Assembly (NCBI GenBank): GCA_018340375.1
Contig: JAFFJZ010000012.1
Location: 1,054,001-1,118,000 of the forward strand
Reading direction: 5' to 3'
From: Gonatopus flavifemur
Taxonomy: Eukaryota; Arthropoda; Insecta; Hymenoptera; Dryinidae
Length of the DNA: 64,000 nucleotides
The position numbers and the translations under genes are program-made. This document shows positions 43,579-55,051 of the stretch, piece after piece. The notes below the pieces were generated by a model that saw nothing but the letters and a program-made list of their open reading frames with translations, searched no databases and was not told the DNA's origin. How positions within the stretch are numbered: the stretch's first letter is position 1; the number at the start of each line of letters is the position of its first letter.

Positions 43579-44001
43579 CCCAGACAGCATTGAAAGTCCT
43601 CTGGACGTTTTAGAAACATAACCTTAGTTCTGCGCGCTTCGTCTCCGGGGAGTAGGTTTAAGTACGTTCAGAGGACGTTCATTTTTGATGCACCTGAATA
43701 CGTTCCCAGTACGTATTTTTCATTTACCACGGGACGTTCTTGTTACGTTTTCCAAACGTACTTTCATGGAAACTAACCTTTACAAACATATGTGTAGTAT
43801 CGCAGAACGTCATTGACACCTTTATTGAACACATCCCCAAAACGTCGCTTGGTGAAGATAAATAGAACATTACGGAACATTTGTATGTCCCTGGGACGTA
43901 CATGCGACGTTCTTAGAACGTCCTGGGATCTCATTTGAACGTTCTCTGCGTGAGCAAGTACGTTTTGTGAATGTTTAGAAAACCTCCCGATGCTATCCGG
44001 G
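43579..44001. mobile_element. CCCAGACAGCATT element, GAACGTTC interior, TA/TA flanks
   Basis: The ends are CCCAGACAGCATTG and the inverse of CCCGGATAGCATCGG; TA lies at 43577-43578 and 44002-44003. The interior is an array of GGACGTTC, GAACGTCC, ACGTTTTG and AGAACGTTC words. Non-coding. Confidence 0.75.
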
Positions 44002-44010
44002 TAGGAATGA

Positions 44011-44728
44011 CCCATACAGCACCGGGAGGTTCTATCAATATCCTTGGAACGTCTTCTGAAACATTGGAATGTTCTGAAAATGTTTCGGGACGTTCAGGAA
44101 ACATCGCATGTATATACCAGGGATGTACGAATGTTTGGTATAGTTTTATTTAGGTTTTCATGGAATGTTTATGAGACATTGAAAATGAGAATTTGTTAAT
44201 GTTCAAACTTGTGCCAAATCTTCCAATATTCTTCATTTGGAGCCGATGTAAATGAACTGCGGTGGGGCCTCTATCGATAGATTCAATAAATTACATTTGC
44301 ATCTTGTTAATACATTGTATATAATGAGATTTTGTTTCGCGTCAATTTTGAGGTTATGTGAATCTTAATATATTGACTTAATTGTTGATGATTCATATTC
44401 TGCCAATTGTTTTGAACTTCTGAAATGAAATCTTCCCAAATATTCAATACAAAACATACTTTTATAGTTGTTTGATACTTTCGTCCCTGGTAAAACTATA
44501 AATATAAATTTATATAGGTTAGAATAAAATACTTAGTTTTCATATAAAGTTTCGAGAACATTCTGGAAACGTACCCTAGCATTTGTGAACAATGTCCCCA
44601 AAACGTGTTTCCCAGCACATTGGATGAATGTTCTCAAGATGTTTAGAAAATATACTTTTGGGAACCAACATCTGTGGGACTATGGATACGTTTTTAAAAC
44701 GTTTTGAGAACTTTCGGTGCTGTTTGGG
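44011..44728. mobile_element. CCCATACAGCACCGG element, GA/GA flanks
   Basis: The ends are CCCATACAGCACCGGGAGG and the inverse of CCCAAACAGCACCGAAAG; GA lies at 44009-44010 and 44729-44730. The outer parts carry GGAACGTC, GGAATGTTC and GGGACGTTC words like the neighbour at 43579, and the central 44180-44530 is unrelated AT-rich sequence. The two elements lie nine bases apart. Confidence 0.72.
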
Positions 44729-44940
44729 GAAGGTTAAAAATGTATATTGAGTTCTATGCAGTTGGAAAATTTTTTTAAAATTTAATTATATTCGATGAAT
44801 GAAATTGATATCGTTCATAGCTTCGTAAGAAATAAACCACGAGAGTACAAACGAGAGTTCAAAAAGAATTTCATTTTCAAATCCTTTACGAACTCTTGAA
44901 TGATATGGAGATGAATTGAGATGGATTGGTGCAAATTTAA

Positions 44941-45127
44941 CCCTTTCCGACACTTTTTCGATACATAGGAAGATGTTTTTTAATGCGTTTGTAACTGTGG
45001 AATACAGAATAATCATTTACAGTAGCTTTATCTCTGATGAAAGTCTAGTAAATATATTGTCACCTTGAAGGTACTTTTGAAGGCATCAGAACACATCACC
45101 TCAAATATAGGCTGGTGTCGGGAAGGG
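44941..45127. mobile_element. TTAA MITE (CCCTTTCCGACAC ends), piggyBac-like
   Basis: CCCTTTCCGACAC at the left and GTGTCGGGAAGGG at the right are near-perfect inverses. TTAA is present intact on both sides (44937-44940, 45128-45131). The CCCTTT end and TTAA target are those of piggyBac-type elements. 187 bp, non-coding. Confidence 0.85.
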
Positions 45128-45212
45128 TTAATGTCGCAATCCAAAGGTAACATCTTTGGTACCATGGATATTTTATGAAAAATACACATTGTTTAATTTT
45201 CGAAAATATCGC

Positions 45213-45335
45213 CGATGTTCTCGAGTATCGTCTCTCTGGTCTCGATATCGTCGCGATTCTGAGTACAAGAGTATCGTCTCGTGATGTCGAGACGATATCG
45301 AGACGATACCGATACCAGTCTCGTATTCTCGTGCA
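45213..45335. repeat. GAGACGATATCGTCTC word field
   Basis: A dense palindromic array of ATCGTCTCG, GTCTCGATATCG and CGAGACGATA words. A short relative sits at 39236-39272. It is GC-richer than its surroundings. No ends were found. Confidence 0.65.
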
Positions 45336-47625
45336 CTCCTGAACGAAAGGAAGCCCAAACGTTTCCATTTTTCACTCGGGCTTATTTTATGGAAATAAAT
45401 TCAAAAGCATTCCAGTATACATTCTTAGCTGATTCATAGGTGTGAGGTTTACAGAAAACACACGATTTCAGTTTTCTAATTAGTAATTTGAACTAAACTC
45501 TAGCAATTTCCTGGGACATCTGAATGGGAACACGCTAGAAAGTGCGTCACAAAACTAGCTGTAAATCAACTTAACATTTGGGAAAACTGGCTGGGACCTA
45601 TCGAATTCCCAATCATGATTTCTACCAGGGATGTGTAGAGTTCATGGTAAAAGTATAGTGTATAAAATTGTTCCAGATGACGCTTCCTACACGTTGTCAT
45701 GTTCACATTTCATTCTCATGCAGTTAAATTGTTACTCCCGGTACCACTCGAGTGTCCAGACAGACAGCCTGGTTCAACTGTTGTCCAATTTTCTCAATGT
45801 TGTTGGGAATTTGATGAACACACGATTGAGGTCTCGAAGTATCCCAGCAATTTCCCAACAATGTGACAATTCCCAACAACTGGTTGCTCTGGATTGTTGG
45901 GAATTTGCTGCGAATCACTCTAGTATTTTGCTGTCTGGGTTAGTTTTCCGTGTATCACGCGGTGAATTTGATGAAACGTAGATAAAAACGGTATCCAAAT
46001 TGTATATGAAATATCGTGCCTCGCTGGTATTAAGTTCAAACCACCGTTTTTCCTACTTCAGTTTCCTCATGTTTTGTTAACAATTTTTCCCTACATTCAT
46101 TTATATTTCTTTTTAAAAATAAAATCCAGGCCATAAGGAAATATTTAAGCGAAGGTTAGTTTTCCCTCTTCTATCCTACTTTAATCACAGTGAGGAGGAA
46201 GTATTAAATAATTCGAGGTCACAATGAAATTCCTGAAAAATAAGGAATATCATCCATCAACGCTGAACAGGTACCACCTTTACTCTCCATCAAGATATTC
46301 CGAATAAATACTTATTATATACCTTGAAGTAAAACATTACATTTTATACCAACACAAATGATACATTGGATAAAATGTTTATCTGATCGTAATTTAACAC
46401 TGAAAAATATTATTCTAGATTACAAAAGGTCGTGAGTACCAGATGACCTCGTAGGATATTAAACGTTAGTTATTATTGTTCTTTGCAATCTAATTTTTGT
46501 ATAACTCGGAGCGATGGTAATATTTTCATTATATAATTACATATTCGATATACAAGAATCTTATTATAATTCAATGTAGAACGTGTTACGTACATTGGTA
46601 TAATATGTGTATCAATACATTTGCAACATAATTGATAAGGACATTACATGATATTCAATGTAATACGTATTCGAGATGTATATTTTTATATTAAATGTTC
46701 GATGAGCTTAGGATTATTCTTTTTTATATTACATCAATACAAAAAAGTTTGAGTAACAATGATGATATACTATGATAAATATATAAAAATCCATTTCTCA
46801 GAATTCGAATCGAATACGAAACTATTTCACAACACCAATGATGATTCTGCTTTTACCGATGGTATGAAACACCAGCAATTGACCGTAATTACCGCGATAT
46901 GAAAGGATCGTAACGTGAATTGAATTTTCAATGCACACTGTACATATATACACTCACATACCTAGCTCTCCTCGATCCTTTTACACAATCGATGATCAAT
47001 TTACTAAGACAGCTTATGCCTCTGCTTACCTTTCTTTTTCTCAAACCTCATATTTAATTGAAAAACAAAGATAAAAGAGAAGGAGAAGTTGTCTTTCTTT
47101 TTTTACTCTCTTTTTTTAAAAGCTAATCAATATACCAACGCGTGCACAAGTTTTATTCGTTTGTTTTATATAGGTACGTGTACTTTTTTCTTTCCTCTTT
47201 TTATTGTGATACTCACCCTACCAACAACGGGAATCAGTTTTTCAAAGGCATATCTGGAGAATGGTTGGAATGTCAGTTGGAAACCAGGATAATCCATCAA
47301 AGCAATTATATACGTTTTTCGTCGTGCCCTATCTCGTATTGCAATGAAGATATTTCATGCTTCCACAACTAAATTATGAGTCGCTCGTTTTATTAGATCG
47401 CGAGGGAGAAAGGGAGAGAAGAAAAGAGATCCGACGGAGAAGAAAAATTGTACGAGCACGAAGGAGTGACGCTCCGGATTACTGCTGAAGTAGTACCGCG
47501 TAGAACCTAGTTTTGTCACTCATGTTTCTCACGTGAGATTTTTAATGTATCCAGTGGAATGCATAGGATTTAAATAAAACGGAGAAAAAGAACCGTTTAG
47601 ATATCTATTTTTTGAATGAAACTAA
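45336..47625. other. No gene; TTGTTGGGAATTTG words at 45757-45944
   Basis: 45757-45944 repeats CCCAACAATG/ATTGTTGGGAATT and closes with TTTTGCTGTCTGGG, a right end of the CCCAGACAGCA type; the left end is unclear (TCCAGACAGACAGCC is a candidate). 46000-47600 is AT-rich and free of terminal repeats, with no recognised gene. Confidence 0.45.
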
Positions 47626-48317
47626 GGGGTAACATCACAGTGACCTCTCCAAAAATAACACTTTTTCAGATTTTTTTTCGAAAATTAGAAAGTTCCTATT
47701 CAAATTGAACTACACGAAGGTGTTCCGCTACTGTTAAAGTACAAAATAATTTTTTTGTGGAATTTTATTGTGAAAAATGGCGACTTGACAGGTGAATGAC
47801 TGGAGCACTGTGAAAATTCATGGTCGTGCGGTGGAATAAATAACTCAGTCCAGAATTGACGTAGAACACAGAACCAAAAATCATTATTTTCTGTAATCCA
47901 AAAGCTAGTGAAATACGCATCCGTTTTGAAAAATGTGCATTTGCCACGAAATGGCATTGGTTTGAAGAAAAAAGTAGAATTTTCACCCTAAATTTCGTTA
48001 CTTAATGTTGAATAATAAACGCAAATATAAATATTTTGAAAAACCCGTACGTATTTCACTAGATAATCATATCACGAATACAATAAAAAACACCCCGAGG
48101 TGATTGATTGAAAATTGGCGGAGCTAGAGCTCCCACCGACTTTCGACATACTGTTTTGAAATAAACACGTTTAAAGTTTTTGCAACAGTTGAGTCGTGCG
48201 TGTTTAGTCGAACCTATGTTTGTAGTTTACGGTATATCATTTTCGGGTCCTCAAAGAGTACTTTAAGCCAAAAACAAATTTTTGAATTTTTTTAAAATTC
48301 CACTGTGGTGTGACCCT
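47626..48317. mobile_element. TTAA-type element (GGGGTAACATCACAGTG ends)
   Basis: GGGGTAACATCACAGTG at the left and the inverse of AGGGTCACACCACAGTG at the right match at most positions. The flanks are CTAA (47622-47625) and TTAA (48318-48321). The left end resembles that of the TTAA foldback at 57713. The interior of about 690 bp has no recognised frame. Confidence 0.55.
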
Positions 48318-49104
48318 TTAAAGTGATGATTTTTTATCTCGTTTGCGAGAAGGCTGTGCGTGGAACAACACCCTTGGGGGAGATTGAAAAAAAATCAATT
48401 CATTTTTGAAGAGAAATCGCAGACCTTCACAAGCGCAAAACCTCTTTCTGATTCTTTCACTTTTTTTTCCACAAATAAAATCAATTGACTTCCCATAAAC
48501 CATCCAATCAATGTCAAAGTAAAGAAATTTTCATTGATGCCTTAACTCAGCCACATTACCGTCGCTTTTTATAACACGAAAATACATAATCAATCGAAAC
48601 TAAACTCCCTTTCTCGCAACTCATAACCATAAAACACACACAATATAATCTTGCTTATAAAATAAAAACTTCACCTTACAATCTATGATTAAAATCACGC
48701 TCGTTGAATGCAAATCATATAAATCACATTTATAAAGCGTGTGATGATGTTAAATGGGTGATTAACTTCATCACGAGGAAGGAAAAAAGTAAGAAGAAAA
48801 TCTCTTGGCGTTGGCTCAAAATGGATCTTATGAGGAATGGCGTTTGCAAGCCGTGAAGTTAAACTGCCGAAGAGTGGGAAGACGTATTACGTCGGTTGAT
48901 GTTATCTCGGTAAATGAAGTCAAGGGATAACCTGAAGCAAGAAAGAACGTATGTACTTCTTTCTTCCGTTTCGCACTTTTTTGTTCATTCGAATGCTTAT
49001 GTATTATAGATTTCACGGAGATTATTTTTTATTGCGAGAACAATTACAGATGCCCCGCCATCTCGTGGGCACGAGGGAACGAGTTATTTATTTCATAAAG
49101 TAAT

Positions 49105-49127
49105 GTATATATATATATATATATACT
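49105..49127. repeat. (TA)n microsatellite
   Basis: An alternating TA run of about 23 bp. Confidence 0.9.
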
Positions 49128-52100
49128 GTATAAATTAGGAAGGATAAATTCTAATTGCAAATATACATGTCGTTTTTCCCTCTTTTTTCCCTCGACTCGA
49201 GCGGTATCTGATACGCGTCGCCGTTTGAAGGGATAAAAAGTTTCTCGCTGATGCATGTGGAGAACGCGTCGTTCCGATACGCGTGAATTATGTGTCTGGC
49301 GTGATGTGAAATTTATACCCACCGGTTCTCTCTGTGTTGTATTTGCGTTTTCGAGTGACTCGATACAAACTCGTGACCGCTTTGAGAACGCAATGATCGA
49401 GGATTTGTATGAAAATTATTGAAAAAATTTGTTCTTCACTGGGCTGTGTTTATACGAAATTTTAAAGATTATCGCACTGATGTCATGAAGAATCACTGGG
49501 GAACACGGGTAATATATGCTATCACACGCGCGAGCCGATACCGAGGAACGTCTGCATTGATACTGAGGAAATTGGAAGATTTTGTTTCGCAAGAGATATC
49601 AGAGAGAGAGAGAAAGAGAAAACAGGGACAGATGAATTCGATAAAACCGCGTGGATGCGACTATGTGAATCAGAATGATGCTTCCCTCGAACCTGAGGAA
49701 AGAACTTACTCTTTGAGGCAGATGGAACGGGTTCTTTGCTTCGGAATCTTGCTACACCGGCTGCTCGCTCGCTCGCTCGGCCCAATTATACTTGGATCTC
49801 AACCGAGTGGCCCAATATCAAGGTCTTCTTTTTCTTATTTTTCTTTCCCTCTTCTCCCTCTCGTTCTTGATATAATTTTCATCGGATAAGAGATTCCTCG
49901 AGATAATCAATTTTTTCCTCATTTAGAAACTCTACGCGGCGAATGATAAAAATTTCATCATTTTTATTATTCTTTATAAGTTTATTTGCTGTTATACATA
50001 CGGAGATGTTGAACCCCCGACATTAATTATCCCATACGCTACACGATCGTTTAATAAACAGAAATAAAGAAGAAGGAAATGTACACATTTAACACACATA
50101 ATTTGCGATCCCCCCATTAATCGTGAAAACATAAACAAGTATTATCATCATTATCGTCATCGTCGATGTATTTTCAATGTTAATCCTACAATAGGGAGTA
50201 CAACAAGTTGTTTCGAACTATATCCCCTGCCATTGACAAACGAAGAGTAATCAGTTTCGTTTATAATTCTACGACTTGGCTATTAATAATCAACGAGTTG
50301 TTGGTACACAAGGTTGGTTCGTTGCTACGAACACCTTATTCCCAGCGGGCATCGAGAGTATCGGACCCCTGCTTTCTCGCTTATACGCCGATTCGATTCG
50401 AATCGCTAATTTCATAGCCTGTTCCTCGCTCGCGGACATCGGAGAGGAGTGGAAGAAGATTCAAGAAAATCGAACATCGAACATCGTCATTGAATCCGCT
50501 CCTCTTAATCATCGTATCCAACCGGGAGATAACATATATATATATATAAAAGTTCTCAGGGAAAGAAGCAAATTTTTTTTTCAGATTTTCTTTAAAGAAC
50601 GTCATCGCCACGTCGTCTTCTTCTTCTTTATCGTCGAAGGATCATCATATCATCGTATTATCGTATCATCGTTTTATACCGAGAATTTCAAACGGAACAC
50701 CGGGCCATATATTTTATTGATTATAATATAGCGATTGCTTCTTGGCGTAAACGATATTTAAGTAAATGGCAGCTGGTGACGAAGTTGCTTGTAAAGGGTG
50801 AATTCACCACCGAATAATACTTATCCGAGAGTCATCGATCTTCTCCACGTCGTCTTTTCGTCCACGCGTCCAGATCCGCCCCTTAATCAGCCTATTTAGC
50901 TAACATCAATGCCATCGAGAATTAAGTGCCGCTGGTTCGATCTGCAAGCGATTAATGCACGTCGCCGTTTCACTCTTGCTGCCATACCGCCGCTGGCCAG
51001 CCCAATAACTACGCCCAGTACTCGGTTATTCGTTATTATTACGCCACGTTCAATTTGCGCTGCTTCGCTCTTTGAATTTCCGATCATTGTCGCGGAAAGG
51101 AGAAATTGTTTAATTATACTGAACATATTGGTAATTTCATCTATGAATTTTAGTTTCAAAAATCGCAAGAGTTATCTTACGGAGAAAAAATTTCTCACGT
51201 GTAATCCGTCGCTCAACGCGTAATGACTGTTTTTAACGGTCGATCGTTGAACGGTGCGCTATCGTTGGAACCGATCGCAACGCCGGGCCCGAGCGATACC
51301 CGCTACCAAGAAATATCGCGGAATCGATAACCATCTTCTTTCTCCTCTTGTCATTTGTTTTAAACGACGACAACGACCATGCGTACAACACTCGTTTTTT
51401 GAATTTTTTATCAAAATTCACAAAGTATCGGTAGAGAGTTACAAAGAGGTACGAATAGGATAAAACATTGGGGCGAAGCCAAAGACTCGGAAACAAACTC
51501 GCAGAAAGAATCCGACGGTCGTCTCCTCGTCCACCTGCTGCTGCTACTTTTGTTGCTGAAGCCACTCGTCGAACCGAACCTTTCGACCACTCTTGTCGTT
51601 CCTTGTTCTTTCTCCTCTTCTTCTTCATTTCAACGCAAAAACGACACTTTTTCGACCGGAGGCATTTTCAACGGTGTGTCGCCAAAAGTTACGATGTGCC
51701 GTATCTCTTTTAAACGTGTGAAGACAATCGCCGTTTAGAGGGGAAATTTATTACAAACGCGCGTGCTCGCTCGCGGTAGAATCTGGATAAATTTGTGATG
51801 TGATGAATTGGTATTCGAAGGTTGTCGAGGGTAAAATTCGTATGAAATTTTATAATCTTTATAAAAAGCGATGATCATTCTTTTTCAACTTTGAATCACA
51901 TTATCTCGAAATTTTCGATACCATCAACTTTAACGCTTAAATTTCCCATTTCTCGTCTTTAAAATTTAACTACCCAAACAAAACAAAAGCGAGCCGTAAA
52001 AAGTATAATTATAATTTGTTTATGGTTTCTTTCCCAAATCCGAGGAGAAATTGTCGCGTACGGCGAACGTTACTCTCCTCCTCCTTCTTAGGTTTCTTTT

Positions 52101-53562
52101 TTCCTGGCTTTATAAGAGACATTAGACAGGCGACTCATCTCACTTCTTCTCCAGGACTCTGGGGTGTATTACGGATTTACGATGTCTCACTTTCATCGTT
52201 TCAGGTCGTAGACACTCGGGCTGAGCTTGGCATATATAGGGAGACAGAGTTGTGCGGGGTATCAACTTTAACAACGCGCAGCTCTTATACCGTCTTCTTC
52301 GTTTCTGTAAAACGAAACAAGCTTTTTGCATTCCAACCGCTATTTAATACCGCGTCCGTATCATTAACAAATTATTCTCGGAACAAGGCGAGAGGCTTGT
52401 GCGGCGGTGGGCCCTTCTCGTCCCGCAAAGAGACACGTGTTAGAATTACACATACACACGTATGCATATTCATATGGAGAGAATATTTACTGGCGAGAAG
52501 AAGCATTCTATCTGAGATGGGATTGTATTTCTATATCATAAAAGGTGGCTCTCACGTAGGGCTCTTGGGGAGGATATATAATTATGGATTCATTTACCGA
52601 CGAGATGACACGGGTTAGATTAGAAAGAGAAACAGAGAGCCCGGGGTCATCGATCCAAGTAATCAAGCAAAGATTTCAAACTTTCGCGATTTGTCCATGG
52701 GAAGAAAATGAAAGAAACGAAAAAGAAAAACCCAAGATACAACATTCTCGATCCCAGACTTTCTTTTGGGATTTTAATCCACATCGTGCCAGATCCTTCG
52801 AAGGTTTCCCGCCTGCAGCGCGGACACCCCGAAGAGATATCCGGTATATCTCGCAGTGGGTGAGCCAACTCTCGTCGATGTACCGTGATTCATCACCCTG
52901 TGCCGTATAACGTAACCACGAAAAGGAAGAGGAGATACAGAACGTATAAAACAAACGTGAAATTTGATTGTTAATTCTCATTAATTTACAATTTTTATAG
53001 TACTTTGAATCAACGTGATAACATTTCATATTCGAAGAAAATATCCACGATAACAATTATTACGTTACTATACAGAGTACACATCCTCCAAGTTCAGGAA
53101 GGCGAGAAATAAAAAGAAAAATAAAATGTCGGCCACGCCACGAACCGCTTACAATTATAAGTTGATCTCGCGCGATGAAGGTATTTTCTTTCTTCCTATT
53201 TATTTCTCCCACCCTTCTTCTACCACACGTCAAAGTCCATCCGCTTTTTCTTATACGCTTCCTTGGTTTCCTTTTCCTATCCCCAGTCTTCGGTTTTAAT
53301 GCGCTTAATAAAACTGTGCGTAACGCAGAGAGGAGCACCTGCGCGTGCGTCTTCTCCTTTTTTTTTTTGCAACAGAGCGGTATGCGTAGCTCATTATATT
53401 TCTTTGAATTGTCGGTAATTAATTGCGGCGGCCGTCATTGGCGCCTATCCTATCCGTTTACCCGTTGCGTACGACGATCGAATTCATTGATTTGCGATCG
53501 GTCAAACGTAGTTGTACCTACGTACCAAGAAGAAATTCTTTTTTTCCTTCTTCACGTGGAAG

Positions 53563-53588
53563 GGAAAGAAAGAAAGAAAGAAAGAAAG
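53563..53588. repeat. (GAAA)n microsatellite
   Basis: Six to seven GAAA units. Confidence 0.9.
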
Positions 53589-53754
53589 GTTAAAAAAAAA
53601 GACGATATTGTTGCGTCGTTTTTCATGATTTATCGGTCGAACGCATTGACTCCTGCGCACGCTTCTGCAAAAAACTATCCGTTACGAGTGACGACGTTTT
53701 TACGAGCGGCACAGATTGTAATTCAAATATTTATTTGCCGCGGCTCGTTTGGTT

Positions 53755-53802
53755 GGTGCGTCAGGGGGGAATTATGGGGTCCTCTCGAGGCCCCGACGCA
53801 CC
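53755..53802. other. GC-rich stem-loop
   Basis: GGTGCGTCAGGGG pairs with CCCCGACGCACC with one bulged A, and flanking GGTTGG / CCAACC bases extend the stem past a short internal loop. It has no T-run after it, so it is not an obvious Pol III product. Role unknown. Confidence 0.5.
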
Positions 53803-55051
53803 AGAGCCAACCACACGCTGCGTCAGACCCGTACGTCATCCCCCGTAACAGCGGTGGTGGGTTTCATCTTTTTTTTTCCATCCAGCTTCGATTTTTGGTG
53901 TTTTTGAAAAAAATGATATTTTTCAAATATTTGCTTTATCGTCATTCGTAGAGATACGTATAGATTTCCCTCACACGTACAATACAATAGAATAATTATA
54001 CCACCCATTATCGCTCATATATTTTCCCCCGTACGTGGTAGAATGTATTTTTAATAAATATCATTGCCTCTCGGTGTACTGATTATAGCGGGGTCGGAAA
54101 TTCAGTCACGACATATAACCGTATCCCGACACTCGGTCACTAACGTTTCGCATTCACGCAGTTCAATTCAATGATCATTACCACGATACTTTACATACGT
54201 TATGCATAAATTTGAGAAAAAAATTGTTTTGCATAATATCGGGGAGGGTGAACTTTTTTGGTTTAAAACGTTGATTCGACTCGTACAGCCTGGATGAGTA
54301 CAGGTTGGATAAGTTCGATGAATAATTAGTGCACATTTTAAAAACTTTAGATACGTTCTTGTTCTTGATTAGGGACTCGATGCGCTAGAAAGAATTTTTT
54401 TTAAATTGATACTTCATTGTGTTTTGATTTTTAATTGAAAAATTTAAATATAAAGGGATTTCAGATTTATCTTTTAAGAAAGTCAATGTTGAATGGAACT
54501 TTGAAGAGTTCATGAAAAATCTCACGAGACAAATATCGATGAAAATTTTCAATTGAATGATTCACTTCACATGGTCATCGGGAGAAAGGAATCAAGATCT
54601 CAATAACTGTGATACAAGGGTACACGCTTAAAAAGCCATGTATTTGCAATGAATGAACGGGAACAAGCTGTGATTTCAAATCAATGATCAAGTTAGAGTA
54701 TGGAATTATCTACTTGGCAAAATTATCAACACGCAAACCATGAAATTAGCGATCCATTTTCAAGTCTTTCGATTCTTCCATCGTGTATCATCGATACATA
54801 CAAACGATAGGTATGATTGAAATGTGATATCCATCACGTGTGAGTGAATAGTTTTTGTTTTTCAAATAATTTGTCGGTGATTGGCCGTGTTTGTGAAAGT
54901 ATTATATGAATAAACTGTGAATCTACTCGCTAATGTGATTTAGAGTGTGATTTGGTACTTTATTCGATACCATAAAAGTGTTTGCATTGTGAAGTGAACT
55001 AATTTTTTGATATTTTTCATATTTATTTATTCTCTTCATTTTAACCCTCTA

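Larger units (their letters stand above)
48322..55051. other. Repeat-poor, GC-richer stretch with no recognised gene
   Basis: No terminal repeats or word fields were found in about 6.7 kb, in contrast to the rest of the window. CpG-containing, more complex sequence is common from about 49200 to 54100. Long open frames (for example on plus 52016-52618 and 53175-53951) have low-complexity, hydrophobic or basic translations and no domain I recognise. The region could be host promoter, untranslated exon or enhancer sequence. Microsatellites: (TA)n at 49105-49127 and (GAAA)n at 53563-53588. Confidence 0.5.

Noticed and set aside
52016..52618. 200-codon plus-strand frame
   Set aside because: No recognisable domain, no splice or polyadenylation context that supports it, and no transcript evidence.
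53175..53951. 258-codon plus-strand frame starting with a hydrophobic segment
   Set aside because: The translation is low-complexity (poly-Phe/Ser, KERKKERKVKKK from the GAAA microsatellite) and has no domain. A chance frame in GC-richer sequence is more likely.
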